Shown here: piece by piece, positions 6,906 to 15,747 of the stretch | Numbering within the stretch: position 1 is the stretch's first letter | Layout: every line of letters begins with the position of its first letter | DNA from: Streptomyces violaceoruber | GTDB taxonomy: Bacteria; Actinomycetota; Actinomycetes; Streptomycetales; Streptomycetaceae | Direction of reading: 5' to 3' | DNA: 64,000 bases | Assembly (NCBI GenBank): GCA_000720805.1 | Contig: JODI01000049.1 | Coordinates: forward strand, 31,935-95,934 | Program-made: the position numbers and the translations under genes | The notes under the pieces: generated by a model | Seen by the model: only the letters and a program-made list of their open reading frames with translations | What the model was told of the DNA's origin: nothing | The model's database searches: none

Positions 6906-9641
6906 ATGTCTCCCATCCCCCGCAGGTCCATTCTCAAGGCGGCCGCCGTCGCCGGAGCCGCCGCCCAGTTCAGCTGGGCCCTGGGAACGAAGGACGCGCA
7001 GGCCGCCCCACGAGCCGCGGGCGCGGATGACGACCCCGTGACCCTGGACTGGCTGGAGGACGGCGGCCTCGGTGCCGCCCCCGGCTCCACCGTCGGCGTG
7101 CCCTGGCCCAAGGGCGTCCACCAGGAGAACCAGAACTTCTCGGTCACGGACGCCGACGGCAAGGCCGTGCCCGTACAGTCCTGGCCGATCGCCTACTGGC
7201 CGGACGGCTCGCTCAAGTGGACCGCTCACGCGGTGAGTTCGGGCTCCGGCAAGCTCACCCTCGCCGCCGGTGCGGCCGCCGCCCCCGACAAGAAGGTCAC
7301 CGTCGGCCAAAGCGGCGGCACGATCACCGTCTCCACCGGCGTCATCACGGCCAAGATCGGCAAGTCCGGTGCCACGCTGATCAAGTCGGTCACCCGCGGC
7401 TCGACGGAGATCGCCAAGAACGGCCGGCTCGTGCTGATCCGCCAGCCCGAGATCGAGGACGAGGACCAGGGCTCGGTGAAGACCGAGCGCTTCGAGGGAG
7501 CCATCTCCTCGGTCACCGTCGAACAGGACGGCCCGGTCCGCGCGGTCGTCAAGATCGACGGCAAGCACCGCAAGGGCGACCGGAGTTGGCTGCCGTTCTC
7601 GATCCGGCTCTACTTCTACGCGGGCGCCGACTCCTTCCGCATGGTGCACACCATCACGTACGACGGCACGCAGGAGCCCGGCAAGGCGAGCGGTGACTTC
7701 ATCCGCGGCCTCGGGGTCCGCTTCACCGTGCCGATGCGCGACCAGGCGTACGACCGTCACATCCGGATCGGCGGCGACGGCACGGGTCTGCTGCGCGAGG
7801 CCGTCAAGGGCATCACCGGACTGCGCCGCGACCCGGGCGCGGCCGTGCAGGCGGCCCAGTACGAGGGGAAGAAGCTGCCCGACCCGTCCACCTGGGACCA
7901 GCGGGTGACGACCAGGCTGCAGTACATCCCCGAGTGGGGCGACTACACCCTCTCCCAGCTCTCCGCCGACGGCTTCACGCTGCGCAAGCGCACCAAGAAG
8001 GGGCACGGCTGGATCGGCGCGGGCGGCGGCAAGCGGGCCTCCGGCTTCGGGTACGTCGGCGGCGCGAGCGGCGGGCTCTCCTTCGGCCTGCGGGACTTCT
8101 GGGAGAAGTTCCCGGCCCAGCTCGACATCCGCGACGCCCAGACCGACGAGGCCGAGGTCACCCTCTGGCTCTGGTCGCCCGAGTCGCAGCCCATGGACCT
8201 GCGCTTCTACCACGACGGCATGGGCCAGGACACGTTCGCCGAGCAGCTCGAAGGCCTCAACATCACCTACGAGGACTACGAGCCCGAGTTCGGCACCCCG
8301 TACGGCATCGCCCGCACCTCCGAACTCCTCTTCTGGGCCAACGAGTCGACGCCGAGCGCCGAGCAGCTCGCCGAACAGGTCGAGGCCGTACGGGTGCTGC
8401 CGCAGCTGGCCGCCCCGCCCAAGCAGCTCATCAAGGCCGGGGTCTTCGGCCCGAGTCTCTACTCCGAGCCGGACCGCTCCACGCCGGCCAAGGCGAAGAT
8501 CGAGGACCACCTCGACTTCCTCTTCACCTACTACCGGGACCAGGTGGAGCAGCGCCGTTGGTACGGCTTCTGGGACTACGGCGACATCATGCACACGTAC
8601 GACTCGGCGCGGCACGTGTGGCGGTACGACATCGGCGGCTACGCCTGGGACAACTCCGAGCTGTCGCCCGACCTGTGGCTCTGGTACGCGTATCTGAGAA
8701 GCGGACGCTCCGACATCTTCCGGTTCGCCGAGTCGATGACCCGGCACACCGGCGAGGTCGACGTCTACCACCTGGGCAAGTGGGCCGGCCTCGGCACCCG
8801 GCACGGTGTGCAGCACTTCGCCGACAGCGCCAAGCAGCAGCGCATCGCCAACACCACCTACCGGCGCTTCTACTACTTCCTCACCGCCGACGAACGGGTC
8901 GGTGACCTCATGCACGCCAACGTCGACTCCGACGAGACCTTCCTCGTCCTCGACCCGCTGCGCAAGGTCCGCACCGATGCCTACACCCCCGACCGGCACG
9001 CCCTGTCGGTCGGTTTCGGTACGGACTGGAGCGGCTTGGTGTCGGCCTGGCTGACCGAGTGGGAACGCAAGGGTCCCAAGTGGGAGAAGGCCAAGGCACG
9101 CGTGCTGTCGACGATGGAGGGCATCGCCGCCCAGCCCAACGGCTTCGTGCAGGGCAGCGGGTTGTACGACCTCGACACGGGCAAGTTCGCGGTCGCCGAC
9201 AAGCCGGTGGTGTCGGTCTCGCACCTCTCCGCCGTCTTCGGCCTCAACGAGCTGTGCGCCGAACTCATCGACCTGGTCAACATGCCGAAGTTCAACGAGG
9301 CCTACTTCGACTACTGCCGCTACTTCAACGCCACCAAGGCCGAGCAGAAGGCCCGCTACGGCTCCGACTTCGGCTCACTGCTGCTGTTCCAGGGCCACTC
9401 GCGCCTGGACGCGTACACCGCCGTACAGACCGGGGACGAGAAGCTCGCCAAGCGGGCGTGGGACAAGTTCTACAACTCCGACGGCTACAAGGAGTCGTCG
9501 CCCTGGAAGACGGAGAAGCTGAGCGGACCGGCCACCCTGGTGCCGGGCAGCGAGGCCGCGTGGGTGTCCACCAACGACACCGCGCTCTATGGCCTCGCCG
9601 CCATCGAGAACCTGGCACTGCTGGGCGACAAGATGCCCTAG
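6906..9641 (+). CDS. Tat-exported exo-rhamnogalacturonan lyase-like protein (PL26/YetA type)
   Basis: A 911-aa secreted protein. The N-terminus has a Tat motif (RRSILK, residues 6-11), an Ala-rich hydrophobic core and a signal-peptidase site AQA-A at 31-34. The rest, with an N-terminal beta-rich domain (PVTLDWLEDGG, VGVPWPKG, WPDGSLKW) and a long alpha-rich region rich in Trp/Tyr, resembles the PcRGLX/YetA family: exo-acting rhamnogalacturonan lyases of polysaccharide lyase family 26, which cut rhamnogalacturonan-I by beta-elimination. This is recalled family resemblance, not a search result. A strong Shine-Dalgarno (GGAAGGAAAGG, 6886-6896) supports the ATG. It lies 104 bases after the YesL-like gene, probably in the same operon, and would feed the transporter with sugar fragments outside the cell. 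Confidence 0.7.
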   Translation: MSPIPRRSILKAAAVAGAAAQFSWALGTKDAQAAPRAAGADDDPVTLDWLEDGGLGAAPGSTVGVPWPKGVHQENQNFSVTDADGKAVPVQSWPIAYWPDGSLKWTAHAVSSGSGKLTLAAGAAAAPDKKVTVGQSGGTITVSTGVITAKIGKSGATLIKSVTRGSTEIAKNGRLVLIRQPEIEDEDQGSVKTERFEGAISSVTVEQDGPVRAVVKIDGKHRKGDRSWLPFSIRLYFYAGADSFRMVHTITYDGTQEPGKASGDFIRGLGVRFTVPMRDQAYDRHIRIGGDGTGLLREAVKGITGLRRDPGAAVQAAQYEGKKLPDPSTWDQRVTTRLQYIPEWGDYTLSQLSADGFTLRKRTKKGHGWIGAGGGKRASGFGYVGGASGGLSFGLRDFWEKFPAQLDIRDAQTDEAEVTLWLWSPESQPMDLRFYHDGMGQDTFAEQLEGLNITYEDYEPEFGTPYGIARTSELLFWANESTPSAEQLAEQVEAVRVLPQLAAPPKQLIKAGVFGPSLYSEPDRSTPAKAKIEDHLDFLFTYYRDQVEQRRWYGFWDYGDIMHTYDSARHVWRYDIGGYAWDNSELSPDLWLWYAYLRSGRSDIFRFAESMTRHTGEVDVYHLGKWAGLGTRHGVQHFADSAKQQRIANTTYRRFYYFLTADERVGDLMHANVDSDETFLVLDPLRKVRTDAYTPDRHALSVGFGTDWSGLVSAWLTEWERKGPKWEKAKARVLSTMEGIAAQPNGFVQGSGLYDLDTGKFAVADKPVVSVSHLSAVFGLNELCAELIDLVNMPKFNEAYFDYCRYFNATKAEQKARYGSDFGSLLLFQGHSRLDAYTAVQTGDEKLAKRAWDKFYNSDGYKESSPWKTEKLSGPATLVPGSEAAWVSTNDTALYGLAAIENLALLGDKMP

Positions 9642-9647
9642 CCCGGG

Positions 9648-9689
9648 CTAGGGCCCTTCTCCCACGGAGATCCATCAGAAGGGCCCTAG
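9648..9689. terminator. bidirectional terminator between convergent genes
   Basis: Perfect 13-base arms (9648-9660 and 9677-9689) with a 16-base loop. It closes the pectin operon on the plus strand. The stop codon of the convergent minus-strand gene (9686-9688) lies within the right arm, so both genes share the hairpin. Confidence 0.85.
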
Positions 9690-12130
9690 TTCATCTTCCC
9701 CAGGACCTCCCGCACCCGTCGGACGTCCCGGATGCGCTGCTCGTACGTCGCCCCGAGTGCGAGCAGCAGCAGTCCGGCGAGGGCGGGAGGCACCCAACGC
9801 GGGAGCACTCCGGTCACCTGCACGAGATACGGGGCGAGTTCGTGCAGCGCGAGCAGGGTGAGCACCGACCCGCCGAGCAGCAGCGGTGCCTGGAGGTGGT
9901 GCCGGGCGCCCAGCAGGGTGACCGCCAGCGCCGCGCCGCCGAGCAGCAGCGGACGCGTCCAGTGGGCGTCACCCCAGGCCGCGAACAGGCTCGGGATCAA
10001 AGTGGCGGCGAGTCCGGGGCCGTACGCAGTCCAGGAGGATGCCTGCGGATCGCGGCGTCGGCGCAGGGCGCCGACAAGCAGCGCGGGGACGGTGACCGGG
10101 AGCGTGTACGCCTCGGGGGCGCCGACGTCCCAGGAGGCCAGGCGGACCCAGGTGGCCAGCACGAAGAGGGCGGTGGCCGCGTAGCCGAGGGAGCGCCGCT
10201 CCGGGCGTACGGCCGTCCCGGCGATGATCACCGCGCACAGGGCCAGGACGAGGGCGAGCAGGGGCGGGTCGGCCACGGCGAGGGTCACGGCGAGCAGTCC
10301 GGCCGCGGCACCCGCCGCCTCGACCGGCACGGTCGCCACAGAACTGCCCAGGCGTGCCGCGAGCAGGGCCGCGACCGCGGGCACCGCCAGCACGAGCAGG
10401 GCGGTGTGCGCGGGCGTCCAGTCCGCGGCGGCACCGGTCGCGCAGGCGAGCGCGGCGGCGTACGCGAGGGCGGCCGGGGCCGTGACGGGCGTGAGGCGCG
10501 AGGACCAGGAAGCGGTCGCACCCAGCGCGGTCAGGGCCGACAGCACGGTGAGGGTCGCGGTCTGGGTGGCGAGGGAGAGCGCGACGAGGCTGAGGGAGCT
10601 GAGCAGCGCGAGGAGGAGGGCGGTGAGCTTGGCGGGAAGGTGATGACGTACGTCGAGTGTGGGCGTGGTGGGCTGTATCGCCTCCGTACCCTGCGGCGAC
10701 GGCTGCACCCGGTGTACGGCTCCCGCTGCTCCCACAGCCGCGGCGATCCCGACTCCATGGACCAACAGGCCGACACCGTAAGGGAGTTCCAGCACCGCCG
10801 GAAGGACCGCAGCCGTGGCCCAGGTCAGCCCCAGCGCGCCGGTCAGGGCTCGTGGGCGCCAGGTCGTGTCGCGGACGGTCAGGACGAGCACGGCCGCGAC
10901 GGCCGCCAGCACGAGGGGAGCCGTCGCCGCGTGCGGCGGCCAGGGCACGTCCGCCGTCACGGCGGCACGGGAGTCCGAGGGCGCCCCGGTCCACGCGCGG
11001 GTCACCCAGCCGGCCGGTCCCAGCAGCGCGACGGCGAGGACGGGCAGTGTCCACAGCACGGCGAGCGCTTGCACCGCGCCGGAGGCCCACGCCAGGCCGC
11101 CTCGCACCGCGTCCGGCAGGAAAGTGGCACGTACCGCCGCCAACAGGGCGATCCCGCAGGCAAGATGAACCGGAACCGTCCACACCTCCGGGAGCGCGGG
11201 GCGTGCCGCACCGCCGAATGCGCCGACCGCGAGCAGCCCCGAGGCGACGACGAGACCGACGGCCCGCTTCTCGCCCCGGCTCCGCCAGGCGGCGCCCAGC
11301 GCGATCGCGGCGGCGAGGAGAAGGAGCGCCGCCGCACGGGCGGCGGCGCCCTCGCCGGTGGCCGTCCAGGACAGCCAACCGGCGGCCAGTACGCCCCAGG
11401 CGCCAGTGCCGTACGCGCCGACAGCGGCGACGATCCGCACGGCCCCGGAGCCCACCCGGAGCGCCAGCACCGTGTCGGCCCCGGCGGTCACCAGGAGCGC
11501 GGCCGTGATCCCGTACGGACTCGCGTCCGCCGCGACCGCCCACAGCAGCAGGGGGAACTGGGCTGCCACCAGGGCGGCGGGGAGCGGCAGACGCAGGGCG
11601 GCCGTGGCCGGCAGCAGACCGTACCCGGCCCACAGCAGGGCCAGTACGGCCGTCACTGCCGCCGCGTATCCGGTGCCGTCGACCCCCGCGAGCGCGGCCT
11701 CGTGCAAGGCGTACGCGTCCAGAATCGTCAGCGCGAGCCCGAGGCCCGCCACCGACTCGGCCGTCGAGCGCAGCCCCCGCCTCAACGACACCGTCGGCAC
11801 GGCGAGCGCGGCCAGGGTGACGGCGCCCAGCACCACGGCCCGCCCGGTGATCCCCAGGTGCCCCCAGCTGACCAGGGTGAACACCATCGCCGCGACGGAG
11901 AGCAGGACGCCGCCGAGCAGGAGGAGAAGGTTCTGCACGCCGAGCGCGGAGGTCTCCGGGCGGGGCGGGACCACGGACAGCGACCGGGTCTGAGGCTGAG
12001 GCTGCGGCTTCTGCAGGGTGGCGACCAGCCAGGCGCGACGGGCCAGCAACTGGGCCCGGTGGGCGTCCAGTCGCCACAACTCGGCGTCGAGGATCCGCAA
12101 CTCCTCGGCCGGTGGCGGAATGTGCGTCAT
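9686..12130 (-). CDS. large polytopic integral membrane protein
   Basis: An 814-aa protein. The first 60 residues are hydrophilic and helical (acidic and Arg-rich, then a Pro/Gln-rich stretch), and nearly all of the remaining 750 residues are hydrophobic Ala/Leu/Val segments joined by short Arg- or Pro-containing loops, giving about 20 or more membrane spans. Such Leu/Ala-rich giants are common in Streptomyces and usually have no known function. Start choice is uncertain: ATG at 12130 or 12166, neither with a clear Shine-Dalgarno; I prefer 12130, which gives a start (MTHIPPPAEELRILDAEL) right before the helix. It is transcribed alone, converging on the pectin operon. No catalytic motif is visible. 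Confidence 0.75.
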   Translation of the reverse strand: MTHIPPPAEELRILDAELWRLDAHRAQLLARRAWLVATLQKPQPQPQTRSLSVVPPRPETSALGVQNLLLLLGGVLLSVAAMVFTLVSWGHLGITGRAVVLGAVTLAALAVPTVSLRRGLRSTAESVAGLGLALTILDAYALHEAALAGVDGTGYAAAVTAVLALLWAGYGLLPATAALRLPLPAALVAAQFPLLLWAVAADASPYGITAALLVTAGADTVLALRVGSGAVRIVAAVGAYGTGAWGVLAAGWLSWTATGEGAAARAAALLLLAAAIALGAAWRSRGEKRAVGLVVASGLLAVGAFGGAARPALPEVWTVPVHLACGIALLAAVRATFLPDAVRGGLAWASGAVQALAVLWTLPVLAVALLGPAGWVTRAWTGAPSDSRAAVTADVPWPPHAATAPLVLAAVAAVLVLTVRDTTWRPRALTGALGLTWATAAVLPAVLELPYGVGLLVHGVGIAAAVGAAGAVHRVQPSPQGTEAIQPTTPTLDVRHHLPAKLTALLLALLSSLSLVALSLATQTATLTVLSALTALGATASWSSRLTPVTAPAALAYAAALACATGAAADWTPAHTALLVLAVPAVAALLAARLGSSVATVPVEAAGAAAGLLAVTLAVADPPLLALVLALCAVIIAGTAVRPERRSLGYAATALFVLATWVRLASWDVGAPEAYTLPVTVPALLVGALRRRRDPQASSWTAYGPGLAATLIPSLFAAWGDAHWTRPLLLGGAALAVTLLGARHHLQAPLLLGGSVLTLLALHELAPYLVQVTGVLPRWVPPALAGLLLLALGATYEQRIRDVRRVREVLGKMN

Positions 12131-12232
12131 GCCGTCGAGTGTGGTGCGCGTCACGTCGTACGGCATGAGTGCGCGTACTCAGGTCCTACTCAGCTACGCC
12201 TCACCGTGCCCGCCTCCGGGCAGACTCCGCTC

Positions 12233-12679
12233 ATGGACTGGAACCGTTACCGCTTCCACAGCCTATGGCGGCTGCCCGTCGCGCCCACCGTCGTGTACGC
12301 CGCGTTGGAGCGGGTCGAGGACTATCCGCGGTGGTGGCGCCAGGTACGCGAGGTGAACCGGATCGACGACTCGACCGGCGTCGTCCGCATCCGCTCCCTC
12401 CTGCCGTACGACCTGACCGTCACCGTCCGCGAGATGCGGCGGGACCCGGCGGCCGGGGTCCTGGAGACCACCGTGTCCGGGGACATCGACGGCTGGGCGC
12501 GCTGGACGGTCACCGCGGACGGCACCGGCAGCCTGGCCCAATACGAGCAGGTGGTCGACGTCAGCAAGCCGCTGCTCAGGCGATTCGCCGTACCCGGACG
12601 GCCTGTCTTCCGCGCCAACCACTGGCTGATGATGCGGGCCGGGCGGCGCGGACTGGCCGGCCACCTGACAACGGTTTGA
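12233..12679 (+). CDS. SRPBCC (START-like) family protein
   Basis: A 148-aa protein with the layout of a helix-grip fold: an early strand, then VYAALERVEDYPRWWRQV (a typical start of polyketide-cyclase/SRPBCC domains), a run of beta strands (RIRSLLPYDLTVTVRE, LETTVSGDIDGWARWTV) and a long C-terminal helix (residues about 120-145). Members bind hydrophobic ligands in a central cavity; the ligand here cannot be read. It is divergent from the large membrane-protein gene, with no clear Shine-Dalgarno, and ends just before the second tRNA-Val promoter. Confidence 0.75.
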   Translation: MDWNRYRFHSLWRLPVAPTVVYAALERVEDYPRWWRQVREVNRIDDSTGVVRIRSLLPYDLTVTVREMRRDPAAGVLETTVSGDIDGWARWTVTADGTGSLAQYEQVVDVSKPLLRRFAVPGRPVFRANHWLMMRAGRRGLAGHLTTV

Positions 12680-12705
12680 AGGAAACCCGCGGGGACCTGT
12701 ATTGT
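12676..12705 (+). promoter_or_regulatory. promoter of tRNA-Val copy 2
   Basis: TTGAAG (12676-12681) and TATTGT (12700-12705) with an 18-base spacer make a good housekeeping promoter; the expected start point is about 7 bases before the tRNA. The -35 overlaps the stop codon of the preceding gene. Confidence 0.65.
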
Positions 12706-12718
12706 TCAGTGCGTTCCC

Positions 12719-12790
12719 GGGCGATTAGCTCAGTGGGAGAGCGCTTCGTTCACACCGAAGAGGTCACTGGTTCGAACCCAGTATCGCCCA
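12719..12790 (+). tRNA. tRNA-Val (anticodon CAC), copy 2
   Basis: Base-for-base identical to the gene at 2614-2685: acceptor GGGCGAT/ATCGCCC, anticodon CAC in loop TTCACAC, T loop TTCGAAC, discriminator A, no encoded CCA. The flanks differ, so only the tRNA itself is duplicated. It has its own promoter and terminator. Confidence 0.97.
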
Positions 12791-12796
12791 CCGGGA

Positions 12797-12827
12797 AAGG
12801 CCGGTCCGCCTGAGGCGGACCGGCCTT
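12797..12827. terminator. shared terminator, tRNA-Val and exonuclease gene
   Basis: Perfect 14-base arms (12797-12810 and 12814-12827) around a TGA loop, followed by CTTCTT on the plus strand. The convergent exonuclease gene stops 3 bases further on, so the hairpin can end both transcripts. Confidence 0.85.
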
Positions 12828-12829
12828 CT

Positions 12830-13555
12830 TCATGCCGCGGCCGGCATGTCCGGGCGCAGCGGCCACGCCGGATCCACCGTCTCCTCCGTGCCGCTGCGGG
12901 CGAACCACGCCTGCAGGCCCCGTGCCTGCGCGGCATGCCACACCGCCTGGAGCGTGTGCAGCTCGGCCGGGCTCAGCCGCCCCAGCCGCACCGCGAACCG
13001 GCGCCCCACCGCCCGTACGACATCCAGCGCGGCCAGTGCGTCGGCCCCCGCGTCGTGCGCGCCCTCCAGCGTGACGCCATACTGCGCGCACAGGTCGGTG
13101 AGCGTGCGGCGGCCCTTGCGGTAGCGGTCCAGGTGCTTGTCGAGAACCCTCGGATCGAGCACCAGCAGCGGGGAGGTCTCGAACCAGCGGTCAAGGGGCG
13201 AGGCACGGTGCCGGCGCAACTCCCGGTCCAGGAGCGTCAGGTCGAACGGTGCGTTCATCACCACCAACGGCCGCCCGGCCAGGGCCTGTTCGGCCAGCGC
13301 CTCGGCTATCTCGTACATCACCGGAGCGGGCCAGCGGCCGTTGTGCCGCAGATGCTCCTCCGTCAGTCCGTGCACCTCCGTCGCACCGGCGGGCACCGGC
13401 ACGCCCGGGTTCACCAGCCACCGGGTCACCCGCGGCCGGGTGCCCGGGGCGTCCTGGACGACGACGGCGGCCGACACGATCCGGTCGGTCTCGACGTCCA
13501 CGCCCGTGGTCTCCGTGTCGAAAGCAGCCAGCGGCCCTTCGTACCAGCAAGCCAT
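12830..13555 (-). CDS. DnaQ-fold 3'-5' exonuclease
   Basis: A 241-aa DEDDh exonuclease. Exo I is FDTETTG (residues 12-18, with Asp13 and Glu15 as metal ligands), then a VHGLT turn, Exo II around MNAPFDLTLLD, and Exo III HDAGADA with the catalytic His and Asp. The C-terminal 60 residues are a small helical add-on that ends in Pro/Ala. Such stand-alone proteins resemble the proofreading subunit of DNA polymerase III or oligoribonuclease-like trimmers; whether the substrate is DNA or RNA cannot be told. The ATG at 13555 has GGGTAGG just upstream; another in-frame ATG 21 bases upstream is possible. Confidence 0.88.
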   Translation of the reverse strand: MACWYEGPLAAFDTETTGVDVETDRIVSAAVVVQDAPGTRPRVTRWLVNPGVPVPAGATEVHGLTEEHLRHNGRWPAPVMYEIAEALAEQALAGRPLVVMNAPFDLTLLDRELRRHRASPLDRWFETSPLLVLDPRVLDKHLDRYRKGRRTLTDLCAQYGVTLEGAHDAGADALAALDVVRAVGRRFAVRLGRLSPAELHTLQAVWHAAQARGLQAWFARSGTEETVDPAWPLRPDMPAAA

Positions 13556-13747
13556 ACCTACCCAACCCCTCATCCACCCGCGGCAGCTGACGCCCCGTCG
13601 TCTGCCCCGTTTGGTGATACCCGGGCTGTTTGCGCCGTACGCCGGAAGGACACAACAGGAATACGGGTCTTTGCAGTTCAGCGGCCCGGCGCGGGATGCA
13701 CTCGGCCCAGGCATGGGCATTACACCAGTTCTGGAAGGCTGTTGGTC

Positions 13748-14314
13748 ATGGCGATAGCGCAGCCCGAGCGGGGCGGGCTGCTGCCCGAACGCACGGCTTC
13801 CCATCGCGGCACACTCGCCACCACCGCCTGCATGGAGACCCTGCAGGTGGGCTACTTGCACGCGGTCGCGGCGGCGGCCGGCTGCTCGTTGTCGCAGCCC
13901 TTTCCGGACAACGGCATCGACTGGCACGTCAGCCACGGCTCGCCCGGGCACACCGTCGACGACGAGGTCACCATCAAGGTGCAGTTGAAATGCACCTACC
14001 AGGTCCCGCCGAACCCTCCCGGGCGCACGTTCTCCTTCACGCTCGACAACGACCACCTGCGCAAGCTCGCCCGCAGTCCGGTCTCGGTGCACAAGATCCT
14101 CGTGGTGATGCTCGTGCCCAGAGCCCAGGACGACTGGTTGCGGGCCAGCCACGACCGGCTCGACCTGAGGCACTGCTGCTACTGGGTCAACCTCGCCGGT
14201 CACCCGATCACCGGCCGGACCCGGACCACCGTGCGGATACCGACCGCGCGCATCTTCGACGACCGGGCGCTGTGCGAGATCATGACGCGGGTCGGGACCG
14301 GAGGCAGACCATGA
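13748..14314 (+). CDS. DUF4365 nuclease-like protein
   Basis: A 188-aa protein resembling DUF4365, a domain with a restriction-endonuclease-like fold. The PD-(D/E)XK-type core can be read as Glu30 in the first helix, Asp58 in GIDWHV, and Gln79-Leu-Lys81 in IKVQLKCT (the D ... QxK pattern in place of D ... ExK). After it comes a stretch of strands and helices with a HCCYWVNL motif. It is translationally coupled to the next gene (ATGA at 14311-14314). The ATG at 13748 has no clear Shine-Dalgarno. DUF4365 domains often occur in defence or mobile contexts; whether this one cuts nucleic acid is inference from the retained core residues. Confidence 0.75.
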   Translation: MAIAQPERGGLLPERTASHRGTLATTACMETLQVGYLHAVAAAAGCSLSQPFPDNGIDWHVSHGSPGHTVDDEVTIKVQLKCTYQVPPNPPGRTFSFTLDNDHLRKLARSPVSVHKILVVMLVPRAQDDWLRASHDRLDLRHCCYWVNLAGHPITGRTRTTVRIPTARIFDDRALCEIMTRVGTGGRP

Positions 14315-15543
14315 CGCACCGCCCGCTGGAAGAGCCACTGCGGCCCGTACGACCGCATCCCGTCGACCAGGCCGCCGTCACCTGGACCCGCCCCCCCGAC
14401 CCCGCCGACGTCGATCCCGCCGTGCTCGGCGCCCTGCTGCACCGGCACGGCTGGCAGCGGCGCGGCGGCGCGGCCGGGCGCTACGGCCGCTGGACCCCGC
14501 CCGGACCGGGCCGCGGCATGAGTCTGCTGGTGCCCGAGAGCCGCGCCTTCCCCGACAGCGACGACCTGCTCGGCGAGGCGCTGCTCGCGCTGTCCCGCAG
14601 CGCCGTGCCCTCCGCGCGTGAGGTGCTGGTGTCCCTCGCCGTGCCCAGCGACGAGATCCGCTGGTGGCGTGACGTCCCCACCGGACCGGCCGGCGCCGCT
14701 CCCTGGACGGTCGAGGAGCAACTGCGGACGGCCGCCCGGCAGATGCTGCTCGCCGGAGCGCTCGCCACGCGCGCGCGTGCCGGCTACTACGGCGCCCGCT
14801 ACCGGCGCACCGCCGCCACGGTCCTGGGGAACGTGCTCGTCGGCACCGCGGGCGAGGGCCGCCGTCTGACCGCGTTCGTCCCCGTTGACACCGGCCGTCC
14901 GCTCGCCGTCCGCCTGCACCAGGCTCTGTACGCCGCCCGCGAGGCCGTCGACTACCAGCGCGCCACCGGCGGCATGGACGCCTTCGACGGCGCGGTGGAG
15001 GCCGGCGTGAGCCGTGAGCTCACGGAGGCGCTGATCGCCCTCGTGCGCGGTACGGAAGGCGCACGGGTCGCCGTCGAGTGGGCACCCGCGGCCGGCGTCC
15101 CCGAGGACTGCGCGGCCGGCGGCGAGCCCGTCGAGTTCTCGCCCGGCGACCTGCCCGTCCTGCGCGCGGCCGGCGCCCGCTATCTGCGCGAGGAGCCCTC
15201 CATGCCGGTGCGGATCACCGGGGCCGTGGTCCGGATGCGCAGGTCGGGGCCGCGCGGCGAGGGGGCGGTACGGCTGCGGGTGATCGCCGGGGCGGAGGTC
15301 CCGCACGTCCGGCTCACCCTGGACGAGGAGTCCTACCGGATCGCCGGACACGCGCACCTCGTCGGACTGCCGGTGCGGGTGCTCGGGCGGCTGGAGAGCC
15401 GAGGCGGCTTCCGGCGGCTGACGGACGCCTCCGAGGTCGTACCGGTGCAGGTGGACGAGGCGGAGCGGGACCGTCTGATGAAGTCCCTGCAGGACACCGC
15501 GGAGATCACGGCCTTCTTCGAGGAGACCTGCGGAGGGGAGTGA
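14311..15543 (+). CDS. uncharacterised protein coupled to the DUF4365 gene
   Basis: A 410-aa cytoplasmic protein that I cannot place in a family. The N-terminal 70 residues are Pro-rich with conserved-looking Trp/Gly patches (GWQRRGG, YGRWTPPG). The middle is alpha-helical (about 75-285). The last part (about 290-375) is a run of strands with the rhythm of an OB-fold or beta-barrel: PVRITGAVVRMRR, VRLRVIAG, HVRLTLDEES, GLPVRVLGRLESRGGFRRL. There are no membrane spans or nucleotide-binding motifs. Its ATG overlaps the stop of the DUF4365 gene, so the two are made together and probably act together. About 200 bases of non-coding DNA separate it from thrS. Confidence 0.7.
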   Translation: MTHRPLEEPLRPVRPHPVDQAAVTWTRPPDPADVDPAVLGALLHRHGWQRRGGAAGRYGRWTPPGPGRGMSLLVPESRAFPDSDDLLGEALLALSRSAVPSAREVLVSLAVPSDEIRWWRDVPTGPAGAAPWTVEEQLRTAARQMLLAGALATRARAGYYGARYRRTAATVLGNVLVGTAGEGRRLTAFVPVDTGRPLAVRLHQALYAAREAVDYQRATGGMDAFDGAVEAGVSRELTEALIALVRGTEGARVAVEWAPAAGVPEDCAAGGEPVEFSPGDLPVLRAAGARYLREEPSMPVRITGAVVRMRRSGPRGEGAVRLRVIAGAEVPHVRLTLDEESYRIAGHAHLVGLPVRVLGRLESRGGFRRLTDASEVVPVQVDEAERDRLMKSLQDTAEITAFFEETCGGE

Positions 15544-15747
15544 GGGCGGGGGCCTGCGGGGGAGTGAGGCGAAGGCGCGCGGGGGAGTGAGACCGGGACC
15601 CGTGGGACTCATGCGCCGGTGGGGGAGACCGGGGCGGTCGGGGCGGTGGTCATCCGTTTAGCGGTCGGGGGGCGCGGGTCGGTACGATCCGGTCATGCGC
15701 GCGCTCCCTGTATGGCGCCGCAGTCCGCCTTCAGTCAGGAGAGACCG

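Noticed and set aside
9059..12679. 1206-aa plus-strand frame across the lyase end, terminator and membrane protein
   Set aside because: It runs through a strong hairpin and opposite a real membrane-protein gene; only its last 149 codons (SRPBCC) are a real gene.
15544..15747. T-box leader before thrS
   Set aside because: The 204-base gap is too GC-rich and shows neither the T-box core sequence nor a terminator/antiterminator pair.
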